This document shows, in pieces, positions 1-7,828 of a stretch of 64,000 nucleotides of DNA. Both the position numbers and the translations under genes were made by a program. The first letter of the stretch is position 1; the number at the start of each line of letters is the position of its first letter. The notes beneath the pieces are model-generated. The model saw only the letters and a program-made list of their open reading frames with translations, ran no database searches and was not told the origin of the DNA. The stretch comes from Palsa-1150 sp964531095 (lineage in GTDB: Bacteria; Myxococcota_A; Polyangia; Polyangiales; Polyangiaceae): NCBI GenBank assembly GCA_964531095.1, contig CAZHED010000034.1:1-64000 (forward strand), given 5' to 3'.

Positions 1-188
1 GACGGAGCCACCAGCATACCCATTTGTGTCCGATGCGACGCGGGGCCGTCAGTCGGGTCCAAATGGTGCGCTCCGGTCGGAGCCTGGGTCCATGTGCGCA
101 TCCTGCAGGATCACGGTGACTTGGCCCGGGGACGACGCTCCGTCCGCCAGCTCGACCGTCTACTCGTACATCACGTATTCGGGCTGCG
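1..188 (-). repeat. Direct repeat copy 1 (lipoprotein 3' end plus downstream flank)
   Basis: This segment matches 2871-3058 at roughly 90 percent, with about 14 substitutions and two compensating single-base indels by eye. Read on the minus strand it holds the last nine codons of the lipoprotein gene, its TAG stop (162-160), a further 36 open codons, a TGA at 51-49, and a nearly invariant 50-bp tract. In the other copy the TAG is TGG. The repeat may continue left of the window. It looks like one end of a roughly 2,870-bp duplicated unit. Confidence 0.9.
26..38 (-). promoter_or_regulatory. Shared upstream word, copy in repeat 1
   Basis: TCGCATCGGACAC on the minus strand. The same 13-mer lies upstream of both DUF1552 genes (2896-2908 and 45158-45170), and 12 of its bases recur at 51335-51346. 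The gene this copy would serve lies left of the window. Its role as an operator is inferred only from recurrence. Confidence 0.35.
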
Positions 189-1158
189 GCGACAATGCGA
201 GCACCTCTTTGGCCGTCATGAGGCGGCTCCCGTTGCGCGTGTCTTCGTCGAAGAACAGCTTGAAGCCCGGGTGCACGCCGGCCGTGATCTTCTCCATCAG
301 GTTGCCGTACGTGGCGATCTTCGCGTGAACGGGTCCGAGGCCGTCGACGCTCTTGATGACGACGACGCCGGGGAATGGCGTCACCACGGCTTCGTCTTTG
401 ACCACCTCGCGGATGACCTCGTGGAAGACGAGCACCTTCTCGGGCAGGCGGTACTTCTGGACGAAGCCGGACAAGTACGACGCGACCTCGTTGAGCGTTG
501 CGCCGGTGGTCTGGCCGAAGAACTGCCCCGGGCGCTGCTTGGCCTTCATCGCCCATTCCGGATCGAGCGCCACGCCGACGTCGGGCTCTCGCAAGTACTT
601 ATCGAAGGTCTTCACTTCGGTGAGAAAGTCCGATTGCCCCGGCTGAATGTTGAGGAGAAGAAGCGCCTTCGATTGCCGGGCGACGCGCAGATAGTCGTCG
701 ACCACCGAGTCGTCGACGCGGCGGCGGTACTTGCCATCCGCGCCGGCCCCGCCCTGAACGACGACGGCAATGAGCTCGAACACCGGCAGGATCTTGCGGT
801 CCAGCGCAAACGCGGCGGCTCGCGCCTCGAGCGCCTTGGCCTTCTTGGGGAGGTTTCCCTGGAGCTCGCCGAGCGCGGGTGCGCCGGGTGTGCCGCAGAA
901 TCCGACGAGCCGGTGATCGGGGAAGATCGTCCGCCCGCCGCGCGGCAGCTCCATCGCCGGCGGCTCGGGCGGCGCGGGTGTCGCGGCCGGCTCCACGTCG
1001 GCGGTGGCGACGGCCGGCGCTTTTGACGCCGTCGGCTCGTGCGCCTTCAGGCACCCCGACATCGCAGGTGCCAAGAGCGCGAGGGCCGCGGCGCCGGCGA
1101 GGCAAGTCGCGCCCCAGCGCGCGCCCGAGCGGCGCCCGGGACCGTTGGCGTTCGTCAC
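160..1158 (-). CDS. Exported lipoprotein of unknown function, possibly TIM-barrel-like
   Basis: A 332-residue predicted lipoprotein. I chose the GTG at 1158 because GAGGAAA lies about six bases upstream and a hydrophobic signal segment follows at residues 17-34, ending in a lipobox-like MSGC with Cys36. A Thr/Pro/Ala-rich linker of about 35 residues precedes the folded part. The body (for example GTPGAPALGELQGN, LNIQPGQSDF, GVALDPEW, HPGFKLFFDED, PQPEYVMYE) recalls a widespread family of secreted proteins that look like glycoside-hydrolase-type barrels; I have no proven activity for it. It lies 200 bp downstream of the DUF1552 gene on the same strand, so the two may be co-transcribed. The reading frame stays open for 36 codons after the stop, see the repeat entries. 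Confidence 0.8.
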   Translation of the reverse strand: MTNANGPGRRSGARWGATCLAGAAALALLAPAMSGCLKAHEPTASKAPAVATADVEPAATPAPPEPPAMELPRGGRTIFPDHRLVGFCGTPGAPALGELQGNLPKKAKALEARAAAFALDRKILPVFELIAVVVQGGAGADGKYRRRVDDSVVDDYLRVARQSKALLLLNIQPGQSDFLTEVKTFDKYLREPDVGVALDPEWAMKAKQRPGQFFGQTTGATLNEVASYLSGFVQKYRLPEKVLVFHEVIREVVKDEAVVTPFPGVVVIKSVDGLGPVHAKIATYGNLMEKITAGVHPGFKLFFDEDTRNGSRLMTAKEVLALSPQPEYVMYE

Positions 1159-1276
1159 GGCGTTTCCTCGAACTTCGATTCGCACGGGGAAGGTCCATCT
1201 TGTCACACGATTGGCGGACCCGTCCATGATGCTGCCACTTAGTACGGGTGACCGGCTCACGAGAAAAGGCCGCACG

Positions 1277-1350
1277 GCACGTGGACGCGCACCCGGACGC
1301 GGACGTGGACGCGCACGTGGGACGTTGACCCAGACTTGGACCTGGACTGG
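1277..1350. repeat. Degenerate hexanucleotide tract (GGACGC-like)
   Basis: About 74 bp of imperfect 6-bp units such as GTGGAC, GCGCAC, CCGGAC and GCGGAC, between the DUF1552 stop and the lipoprotein start. It is simple-sequence DNA with no stop-free coding reason to exist. It resembles the (CACGGG)5 tract at 4471-4500 in composition. Confidence 0.8.
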
Positions 1351-1359
1351 TTGGTGAGA

Positions 1360-2802
1360 TCAGCTCTTGAGAACGGTCAGCTCGCCGCCGTAGGTGGGTT
1401 CGCCGAATGTGCCGGAGGGGGTGGGCGTTCCCATGGCATCGCACAGCGCAACGAGCAGTCCGTTGTTCGGAGTGCCCGCCGGGAGCGCGAGGCTTCGCCC
1501 CGTCTTGAAGTAACCGCCGCAGCTCCCCGCCATGACGACCGGCACGTCGATCGCTTCGCTGGCGCCGGTGCGCCCGTTGCTCATCGCGACGACGACGCTG
1601 TTCTCGAGCAGGGACGTGCCGGTGACGTCGACGACGCCTTTGATCTGGCCGACGATGTACGCGATTTGCGATTGGAACCAGGCGTCGGTGATCGCCTTGT
1701 CGGCGCCATTGCGTTTGGCGATGGAAGCGAGGCTGTTGACGTCGCCCGTGCTGGCACTCGCTGGGGCGGGCCCGCCCGCTGCGTACGGCACGCCGCTGGG
1801 GCCGACCAGCCACGTGGGAATGAGCTGCGCGCCAGTTTGATCGCCGATTTGCATCACGATGCAGCGGGTGAGGTCCGACGCGAAGGCGGCGACCCCGAGG
1901 TCCATCTGAAGTTTGGTCATCACGGGAACGGCAGGGCTCCCCGCTAAGACCGGTGCTCCCACCGCCGGCGGATTGCACGCGGGGTTGATGGGCCCGGCGG
2001 GCATCGGGCCGCCATAGCCCGGCATGACTTGAAGCAGCCTCTCCATCTCTCGGACGGACGTGAGGTGGGCATCGATGTTTAGCTTGTCGGCCGTTCCGAC
2101 GATGCTCCCGAAGCGAGTCAGATCGCTCATGACGTAGTCGAGGATGCTCTTCTGGATCAGCTTCGAGTTGTCCACCGGCCCGGGAGCCGCGCCTGCGTCG
2201 GCGGTCGTCGTGGGGATGGCGCCCGCGAAGTACATGTTGAACACGGCGGCGGGATCGAGGATTGGAAGTACGGGCTCGCCAGCGGCCTTCCACGAGAGCC
2301 GCGCGGTGCTCTGCACGAAGACCCCCTGGTTGAGGCTCACCTGGCCGCCGTAGCCGCCGGCCACGAGGGCGCTGCCGATGTACTGGTCGACCGAGGGCCC
2401 GCCCGCGAGGTCGGCCGCGGTCGAACTCGAGAGCGTCTGGTAGAAGGCGCCCGTCAGCATGCCGGGAAAGCAAGCCGCGCCGTTTCTCTGGCCGGCGCCC
2501 GGCATATCCACGATGAATCGGTAATCGACCCCGTCCAAGAGAAGAAGGTCGCTCGTGTAGGGGAGAAGCGACGACTGGAAGGGGGAAAGCGTCCAGCTCG
2601 TCGGGTCGTCGCCCGCGGTGGGCCAGCTGGTGATGCTGCTGAGCATTCCGTCCGGCCAGACCAGGATGTACATGCGCTTGATCCCGCCGGCCAAGCAGTC
2701 GGCGTCGGCGCGATCGGACTCGAGCAGCGGGAGCAGGGCCGCGCCCGCGCCGATCGACCGGAGCAGGTTGCGGCGCGAAAACCGGAGATCACGCTTCATC
2801 AT
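1360..2802 (-). CDS. DUF1552 protein, Tat-exported
   Basis: A 480-residue DUF1552 protein, a family common in Planctomycetes and Myxococcota with no established activity. Residues 9-16 form a twin-arginine signal (SRRNLLRS) followed by a hydrophobic stretch, so export in folded form is expected. Family features include RMYILVWPDGMLSS near residue 45, a central region that predicts long helices, and a C-terminal NSVVVAMSNGRTG segment. Two adjacent ATG codons (2802 and 2799) follow a GGGGAGAG site; I took the first. The paralogue at 45315-46748 is similar in length and plan. Unlike that one, this copy has no DUF1592 partner beside it; its downstream neighbour is the lipoprotein at 160-1158. Confidence 0.88.
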   Translation of the reverse strand: MMKRDLRFSRRNLLRSIGAGAALLPLLESDRADADCLAGGIKRMYILVWPDGMLSSITSWPTAGDDPTSWTLSPFQSSLLPYTSDLLLLDGVDYRFIVDMPGAGQRNGAACFPGMLTGAFYQTLSSSTAADLAGGPSVDQYIGSALVAGGYGGQVSLNQGVFVQSTARLSWKAAGEPVLPILDPAAVFNMYFAGAIPTTTADAGAAPGPVDNSKLIQKSILDYVMSDLTRFGSIVGTADKLNIDAHLTSVREMERLLQVMPGYGGPMPAGPINPACNPPAVGAPVLAGSPAVPVMTKLQMDLGVAAFASDLTRCIVMQIGDQTGAQLIPTWLVGPSGVPYAAGGPAPASASTGDVNSLASIAKRNGADKAITDAWFQSQIAYIVGQIKGVVDVTGTSLLENSVVVAMSNGRTGASEAIDVPVVMAGSCGGYFKTGRSLALPAGTPNNGLLVALCDAMGTPTPSGTFGEPTYGGELTVLKS

Positions 2803-2870
2803 GAGGGACTCTCCCCGCGCAAAAAGGACGTCCCGGCGACGGCTCGCGCTGGCGACGGGTCGGGTGGCCC

Positions 2871-3058
2871 GACGGAGCCACCAGCATACCCATTTGTGTC
2901 CGATGCGACGCGGGGCCGTCAGTCGAGTCCAAATGGTGCGCTCCGGTGGGAGCCTGGGGCCACGGGCGCACCCTGCAGGAGCGTGGTGATTGGACCGGGG
3001 ACGGCGCTTCCTTCCGCCAGCTCGACCGTCCACTCGTACATCACGTATTCGGGCTGCG
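2871..3058 (-). repeat. Direct repeat copy 2, truncated lipoprotein 3' end
   Basis: Second copy of the 1-188 repeat, directly upstream of the DUF1552 gene. It keeps the last codons of the lipoprotein frame (QPEYVMYE) but nothing before them, so the rest of that gene is absent here. The TAG stop of copy 1 is TGG in this copy and the frame reads on to the same TGA. Two compensating indels between the copies leave the downstream frame in register. Confidence 0.9.
2896..2908 (-). promoter_or_regulatory. Shared upstream word before DUF1552 gene 1
   Basis: TCGCATCGGACAC on the minus strand, 93 bp before the DUF1552 start. The identical 13-mer in the same orientation lies 144 bp before the second DUF1552 gene. 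It is a candidate operator or promoter element. I could not align a consistent second promoter box between the sites. Confidence 0.4.
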
Positions 3059-3163
3059 TCCCTGGCGCCTCTTGGTCTCTGTCGCCAAGGGACCCGGTTT
3101 GCGTGCACAACGAGAGAAGATTGTGACAAAAGAGAGTCGCGATCTGTCGCCAAAGCTCCCGGT

Positions 3164-3604
3164 CTAAAGTGTCGTGGGGGCTCCCGGTCGTTCACGGGAA
3201 GGCCCGTCCTCGCCTGGAGCAAGCCAGTTCCCACGGTGGGAAGACGACGCCTCACCATCGGGCGCGGGCCCCTCACCGTCGGGCGCCGCGTCCTCATCGC
3301 CGGCCGCCTCCTCCTCATGGCCGGGCGCTGCCTCCTCACCATGAGGCGGCGGCTCCTCATCATGAGGCGGCGGCGCCGAATGAGGGGGCGTGACCGCCTC
3401 GTGGCGAGGCGACGTCGCCGAAGCGTCAGAAACCGCCCTCTCACGAGAAGAAGGCGCCGCCTCGACGAAATCGGACGCTTTCTGGCGTTGGGGCGCCGCG
3501 TTCCTGTGTCGAGGCGCCGCCGCCTCGCGATGAGAAGGCGCCGCCTCATGGTGAGGAGCCACCGCCACGGCCCGAGCAGGCCGTCTCTTGCGACGAGAAA
3601 TCAA
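3164..3604 (-). CDS. Possible low-complexity heptapeptide-repeat protein
   Basis: A 146-codon frame starting with TTG (3604), preceded by AAGG at a plausible distance. After a basic start (ISRRKRRPAR) it reads fifteen seven-residue units rich in Glu, Ala, Pro and His, such as HEEEAAG and HGEEAAP, then a short unique tail. The 21-bp units keep exact register with no frameshifting indel, which favours translation in some frame. However, several frames are open on both strands and nothing identifies a family. It could equally be non-coding repeat DNA. Confidence 0.3.
   Translation of the reverse strand: MISRRKRRPARAVAVAPHHEAAPSHREAAAPRHRNAAPQRQKASDFVEAAPSSRERAVSDASATSPRHEAVTPPHSAPPPHDEEPPPHGEEAAPGHEEEAAGDEDAAPDGEGPAPDGEASSSHRGNWLAPGEDGPSRERPGAPTTL
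3250..3564. repeat. Array of fifteen degenerate 21-bp units
   Basis: 315 bp made of exactly fifteen 21-bp units in unbroken register, beginning CCTCACCATCGGGCGCGGGCC and ending with the unit at 3544-3564. Units diverge strongly in sequence but never in length. Four (3334, 3355, 3397, 3544) contain a short palindrome of the type CCTCA-nnn-TGAGG or CCTCG-nnn-CGAGG, so the fifth stem pair covaries. Confidence 0.92.
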
Positions 3605-3756
3605 TGCCTTACGGGAAATCGACGCCGGCCATGTCGATTTCTCGGTAGTCGGCGCGGAATCGGGCCGCGAGCTGAGACTGCCGGCCCTCGCCCCGCAGGC
3701 CCTCGCGCCACGGCGACGTTGACGAACGCCGCCGCGCCCAAGATGCTTTCATCTCG

Positions 3757-4611
3757 ATGCTTACGCTCCTCGGCAATCTAGAGTCGGGCAACGTACATAA
3801 AATACAGATGATGCTAGCCTATCTCAATCTGAGATTCGCCCGCGTGGACGTCGCGCAGACTCGTGACGAACCTAGAAGGCCTGAGTTTCTCGCGCTCAAT
3901 CCGATGGGGAAGGTCCCCGTTGTAGTTCTCGACGGTGGTGATGTCCTCGCGGAGTCGGGAGCGGTTCTCTACTGGTTCGGTCGCGATACCCCCTTGTGGC
4001 CGCGCGACTCCCTGGCGCAGACCGAGGTCCTGCGCTGGATGTTCTTCGAGCAATACAGCCACGAGCCGGCTCTGGCGGTCTTGCGGTACGCGCGAAGGTT
4101 CGCCACATCGCCGCCTAGCGCTGATCGAGTTCGAGAGCTCGAGAACAAATCGCGTTTTGTGCTTGCGGCCATGGACGGGCAACTGGCACGCCGGCCCTGG
4201 ATAGCCGGCTCCCATTGCACTCTGGCTGACTACGCGCTGTATCCGTACACGAAGTGGGCCGACGAGGCCGACTTGCGCCTCGAGCAATACAGCTCCGTGG
4301 AACAATGGCTCCGGTTCGAAGCGCAGCCTCGTTTTCTGCCTCTCGGGACAGAAGGGGCCGTAAGTGTGAAGAAATTCCAAGAGTACTTCGGTCGACCCAA
4401 GATCAAACCTCTGGATCGCGCCGCGCCTCCGATTCGGTCACCGCAATCGGCCAGGGCCAGACCCCGGTTGCACGGGCACGGGCACGGGCACGGGCACGGG
4501 GGAGGAACGAGCCCCAGCAAAGGGGGGTCGGGGGGAGCGTCCGCGCTCCCTTGTTTACGGGTGGGGGGTCGGGGGGAGCGTCCGCGCTCCCCCCGTGTGC
4601 AAGTCGTTTGA
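3757..4611 (+). CDS. Glutathione S-transferase-like protein with repeat-derived tail
   Basis: Residues 1-80 are a GST N-terminal thioredoxin fold: conserved Pro54 in KVPVV and the Glu67-Ser68 pair that normally binds the glutathione gamma-glutamyl group. Residues 85-215 are the helical C-terminal domain with the TLADYALYP capping box at 155-163. Such enzymes conjugate or reduce small electrophiles in the cytoplasm; the substrate here is unknown. The family normally ends near residue 215. Here the frame continues through (CACGGG)5, giving a His-Gly run, and then through hairpin repeat copy A before stopping inside it, adding about 65 unrelated residues. The GST part uses more AT-rich codons than its neighbours, which suggests transfer. 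No strong ribosome site precedes the ATG. Confidence 0.8.
   Translation: MLTLLGNLESGNVHKIQMMLAYLNLRFARVDVAQTRDEPRRPEFLALNPMGKVPVVVLDGGDVLAESGAVLYWFGRDTPLWPRDSLAQTEVLRWMFFEQYSHEPALAVLRYARRFATSPPSADRVRELENKSRFVLAAMDGQLARRPWIAGSHCTLADYALYPYTKWADEADLRLEQYSSVEQWLRFEAQPRFLPLGTEGAVSVKKFQEYFGRPKIKPLDRAAPPIRSPQSARARPRLHGHGHGHGHGGGTSPSKGGSGGASALPCLRVGGRGERPRSPRVQVV
4471..4500 (+). repeat. (CACGGG)5 microsatellite
   Basis: Five perfect CACGGG units, encoding alternating His-Gly near the end of the GST-like frame. It directly precedes hairpin repeat copy A. Confidence 0.95.
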
Positions 4612-4675
4612 TCGCGTAAGCTCCAATCGCGTCAGCCGGAGCGGAGCCCCGGAGGGGCGGAGCGCAGGCTGCACG
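4522..4675 (-). repeat. Dispersed hairpin repeat, copy A
   Basis: Inverted relative to copies B (13228-13336) and C (13340-13477). It contains two hairpins: GGGGGGAGCG-TCCG-CGCTCCCCCC at 4571-4594 with a perfect 10-bp stem, and a 7-bp version at 4530-4550. It also has the shared tract reading GTGCAAGTCGTTTGA and the GC-rich CAGCCGGAGCGGAGCCCC segment. It lies between the convergent GST-like and MerR-TPR genes, where it may act as a terminator. Confidence 0.9.
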
Positions 4676-5707
4676 TTAAAGATGCTCTCTCGCCACGTCG
4701 GCCCACGCGCCGCTCGGCTCCAGCTCCAGGTACTTCTTCCAGTGCGGCCTCGCCTGCGCGCGATCGCCCAGTCGCTCCCAGGCCATCGCCAGGTTGAAGT
4801 GCGCGTCGGCGAACCGCGGGTCGCCCGCGAGCGCCCTCTCGAAGTGCGCCGTCGCGCTTCTCGCATCGCCCCGTTCGAGCATCACGTAGCCGAGGTTGTA
4901 GTGCGCCTCCGGCTGATGCGGGTCGACCTCGATCGCCAGCCGGTACAAGGCTTCGGCGCCGACGTCGTCGCCGCGACGAAAGCGGATGTTGCCGAGGTTG
5001 GTGTGGGCGATGGCGAGCGACGGATCGAGCCGCACCGCGCGTTGATAAAGCTCCTCCGCTTTGTCGTAGGTCGCCGGATCCTCGTCGAAGGTGCTCGCTT
5101 GCACGTACATCTCGTAGGCGGTTCGCGCGCGAGTAGGGCTCGTCTCCGGTCGCAGGACGCGTACGACGTCGTCGCGCAGCGACTGCACCTGGAAGTCGAG
5201 GACCATCTGCCCGGTCAGCGGCTCGAAGCTTCCTTCCTCGGCGCGGACGACCACGCGCCGGCCGTCGCCGATGATGCGAAGCTCTTGCAGCGGTCGGGTC
5301 ACCCGCGGAAGCACCTGACGCAGCGCACCGATCGCGCGAGCCACGTCGCGCAGACGGACTTGGTGCTCGAGGAGCTCTCGAGTGGCCCGAAGCGCAATCA
5401 GATCGTGGAACGTATACGCGCGCTGCTTTCCGCGCTGTCCCGAAGGCGACACGATCTTCGCGCGGTCGAGGGAGCGCAGGCGCGCGGCCGTGACGCCGAG
5501 CAACTTGACCACTTCGCCGCGCGTGAATATGTCGGTCACCGGCTCGCGTCCGTCCCGCGGGGGTGGCATGGTCGGCGGCGCCTTGCCCAGGGCGTCGGCC
5601 CCGAGCACGCGCCCCCCCCCGGCGCCGAACGCCACGTGAATCACGTTCGCGCGTTTGCGTCGCTTCCGTTTGCTGCGACGGGCCGTTCCGTCTGTCGTGC
5701 TGGACAT
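4676..5707 (-). CDS. MerR-type HTH regulator fused to TPR repeats
   Basis: A 343-residue cytoplasmic protein. Residues 1-20 are basic, 57-125 form a MerR-like winged helix (DIFTRGEVVKLLGVTAARLR, then AYTFHDLIALRA), and about 205-340 form four or so tetratricopeptide repeats (LAIAHTNLGNIRFRRGDD, EAHYNLGYVMLERGD, DAHFNLAMAWERLGD). The usual MerR effector or metal-binding C-terminus is missing; a linker of about 70 residues joins the halves. The TPR part probably binds a partner protein. The combination is one I associate with Myxococcota. The stop lies at the edge of hairpin repeat copy A. Confidence 0.85.
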   Translation of the reverse strand: MSSTTDGTARRSKRKRRKRANVIHVAFGAGGGRVLGADALGKAPPTMPPPRDGREPVTDIFTRGEVVKLLGVTAARLRSLDRAKIVSPSGQRGKQRAYTFHDLIALRATRELLEHQVRLRDVARAIGALRQVLPRVTRPLQELRIIGDGRRVVVRAEEGSFEPLTGQMVLDFQVQSLRDDVVRVLRPETSPTRARTAYEMYVQASTFDEDPATYDKAEELYQRAVRLDPSLAIAHTNLGNIRFRRGDDVGAEALYRLAIEVDPHQPEAHYNLGYVMLERGDARSATAHFERALAGDPRFADAHFNLAMAWERLGDRAQARPHWKKYLELEPSGAWADVAREHL

Positions 5708-5723
5708 GGGTGGGGGCAGTTGG

Positions 5724-6149
5724 CTACGTCGCCGCTCCTCCGGCGGCGCGCCTCTCTATCAAAGGCGCCTGCACGTCGACGTCAATCCTCACGCCGCGGG
5801 GGTCTTCCGTCACGCGGATCTCACACGTTATTCGCCCGAGTCGGGCGGGGGCTCGCAGGGATGCCTCGCGCTGGGCGGCGCGCATCGCCCGCACCCGCAC
5901 GTTGAGGTCCCGGGCGGCGAGCGTCACGAGAAGGCGCGCATCCGCGTTCTCGGCGGTCGGCAGGATCAGGCTCGTCGAGCCGTACCACACGCGCCCCTGT
6001 GGCTCGTGGCGCACACCGCCTTCGCTGATGATGTCCGCGCGGTCGAAGAGCCCGCGCCAGCTGGCGTCGGAGGCGCGCACCAGGAGCGTCTCGCGCGCGA
6101 CGACCAGTCGCAGCTCGCGCGCTTTCGCAATTCCGGGACCGGTCACCAT
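5724..6149 (-). CDS. Conserved hypothetical protein
   Basis: I do not recognise this 141-residue protein. I start it at the ATG at 6149; the longer upstream frame has a proline-rich, out-of-character beginning. It looks like an all-beta domain (ELRLVVARETLLVRAS, LLVTLAARDLNVRVRAM, CEIRVTEDPRGVRIDVDVQ), possibly PilZ-like but without a clear RxxxR motif. It lies between the MerR-TPR gene (17 bp downstream) and the metallophosphoesterase on the same strand. Confidence 0.6.
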   Translation of the reverse strand: MVTGPGIAKARELRLVVARETLLVRASDASWRGLFDRADIISEGGVRHEPQGRVWYGSTSLILPTAENADARLLVTLAARDLNVRVRAMRAAQREASLRAPARLGRITCEIRVTEDPRGVRIDVDVQAPLIERRAAGGAAT

Positions 6150-6289
6150 CGGGATCGTGGCAGGCGTTGCGGCGATAGATCCAGTTTTTACAGATGGGCG
6201 CTTGCCCCACGCGTCCGCGGCGAGCCGAGCAGGCCGCGGTGGGGGCTCGGCACTCCGCCACCGCCGCGGCGAGCTCGCTTCCACGCGCG

Positions 6290-6958
6290 TCACGCGCGCG
6301 CTTCGCCGACGACGCCGCCATCAAGCGGTACCACGATCGGCTCCACGTGGACGCCGCGCGGCGTCGACTCGATCCAGGTCGCGTGGGCGATGCGGGCTCC
6401 CGCCCCGGGCGCTTCGCCGACGCTCCCGACGTTGACGATGCGTGCGCCGCCCACCATGCGATCGAACGGGACGTGGCTCGAGCCGCACACGACGACGTCC
6501 GCCGGGTCGTCGCCGAGCAGCGCATTGATCTCGTCGTCGGTCATGTCGTGGGTCAGCTCCTCGGCGGGATCGGCGGGCGAACCGTGCACGAGGAGCAGCT
6601 CGCCGCCGTCTTCGAGCGGTACGCGCGCGTGGGTCGGCAGCCGGCGGATGCGCTGCAGGATGAGCTCCCCCAAAAGGTCGCGGGTCGCCCGCATGCGGTC
6701 GAGCCGCTCGCGCTCATGGTCGCTCCGCGGGCGCAAGGCGCCCGGGTCGAGGGTGGCAACGGCGCGGTCGGTGAGGCCTTGGACCATGATCGCGCCGGCC
6801 GCGCTCAAACGACGCCATGTCTCGAGGGGCTCGGGGCCGGGGAAGACGATGTCGCCCGCGACGAGGAGCTTGTGGAAGCTTCGCCGTTCGGCGGTGGCGA
6901 GCACCGCGCGCAGGGCGTCGAGGTGGCCGTGGATGTCGGAGACGCAGAGGAGAAGCAT
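6290..6958 (-). CDS. Calcineurin-like metallophosphoesterase
   Basis: A 222-residue cytoplasmic phosphoesterase of the YfcE/MJ0936 type. Visible metal ligands are Asp8 and His10 in SDIHGH, Asp36 in AGDIV, His in LLVHGSPAD, and His in CGSSHVPF. A late NVGSVGEAPG motif is also typical. Relatives hydrolyse phosphodiesters with Mn2+; the natural substrate cannot be told from sequence. It starts 57 bp after the trpA stop on the same strand, so it may belong to the trpBA transcript. Confidence 0.88.
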   Translation of the reverse strand: MLLLCVSDIHGHLDALRAVLATAERRSFHKLLVAGDIVFPGPEPLETWRRLSAAGAIMVQGLTDRAVATLDPGALRPRSDHERERLDRMRATRDLLGELILQRIRRLPTHARVPLEDGGELLLVHGSPADPAEELTHDMTDDEINALLGDDPADVVVCGSSHVPFDRMVGGARIVNVGSVGEAPGAGARIAHATWIESTPRGVHVEPIVVPLDGGVVGEARA

Positions 6959-7015
6959 GGGGGTCGCGGATTCGGGAGATTCTGGAGGGGAGGATAGCGC
7001 GGGGAAGGCTTGCGC

Positions 7016-7828
7016 CTACGCCCCTGCGCGGTCAATCCCACCGCGCAAGTCACGGACGAGGCGCTCGACCCCCGCCATTCGCGCTTCGGGGCTCGCGCCT
7101 TCTTCGATTGCGCGCACCAGCGCCGAGCCGACCACCACGCCGTCGGTGCCCGCCGCCGCGGCGCGGGCTTTGTCGGCTGAGTCGATCCCGAAGCCCACCA
7201 CGACCGGCAGGCCCAGGCCGTCGCGCAGCCTCGCGGCGTGGGCCGCGGCGCCGCGCGCGTCCACCGCGGCCGTTCCCGTCACGCCCGTGACGCTCACGTA
7301 GTACACGAACGGCACCGTGCCGCCCGCCGCGGCGTCTTTCACCGCGGCGGCGCTCTCGGGACGGCTGGTCGGGGCGAGCAGCGGGACCACGCCGAGTCCG
7401 TGGCTCTTGGCGGCCCGGCGCAGCGGCCCGCTCTCTTCGACCGGCAAGTCGACGACCAGCAGCGCGTCCACGCCGGCTTCGGCGGCCTCGCTGGCCGCAC
7501 GCCCCTCGCCGCGGACGAAGATCGGGTTGTAGTACCCGAAGACCACAATCCCCACGTGCGGGTCGGCGGCGCGCACGGCGCGCGCGGCCCGCAGGGTGGC
7601 GTCGAAGCCGCCTCCGGCCGAAAGCGCGCGCTGGCTCGCCCGCTGGATCGCCGGGCCGTCGGCGGTCGGATCGCTGAAGGGCACCCCGAGCTCGAGCACG
7701 TCGGCTCCTTCCCGAACGCAGGCGAGCGCGAGATCGATGCTCTCTTCCACGCTGGGGTCGCCCACGCACAAGTACGCGACGAGCACTTTGCGCCGGCCGG
7801 CTGCAAACGCTGCCTCGATGCGCTTCAT
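7016..7828 (-). CDS. trpA: Tryptophan synthase alpha subunit
   Basis: 270 residues, the normal length. TrpA cleaves indole-3-glycerol phosphate to indole and glyceraldehyde-3-phosphate, passing indole to TrpB. Catalytic Glu46 (LELGVPFSDP) and Asp57 (TADGPAIQ) are present, as are the FVYYVSVTGVTG loop and the phosphate-binding GFGI segment. Its ATG overlaps the trpB stop by ATGA (7825-7828), so translation is coupled. No other trp genes are in the window. Confidence 0.97.
   Translation of the reverse strand: MKRIEAAFAAGRRKVLVAYLCVGDPSVEESIDLALACVREGADVLELGVPFSDPTADGPAIQRASQRALSAGGGFDATLRAARAVRAADPHVGIVVFGYYNPIFVRGEGRAASEAAEAGVDALLVVDLPVEESGPLRRAAKSHGLGVVPLLAPTSRPESAAAVKDAAAGGTVPFVYYVSVTGVTGTAAVDARGAAAHAARLRDGLGLPVVVGFGIDSADKARAAAAGTDGVVVGSALVRAIEEGASPEARMAGVERLVRDLRGGIDRAGA

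Larger units (their letters stand above)
2803..3249. other. Intergenic region with repeat copy 2
   Basis: Beyond repeat copy 2 (2871-3058) this stretch holds the DUF1552 5' region and a short direct repeat (CTGTCGCCAAGG at 3079 and CTGTCGCCAAAG at 3144). I see no convincing gene: the open frames on both strands have no ribosome binding site and change character at the repeat borders. Confidence 0.5.

Noticed and set aside
160..162. Stop-codon readthrough or recoding at the lipoprotein TAG
   Set aside because: The family appears to end at this point, so the TAG is a natural stop; the open frame beyond it is reported only as an oddity of the repeat.
3250..3564. CRISPR array
   Set aside because: Units are contiguous and 21 bp long with no spacers, and they diverge too much for CRISPR repeats.
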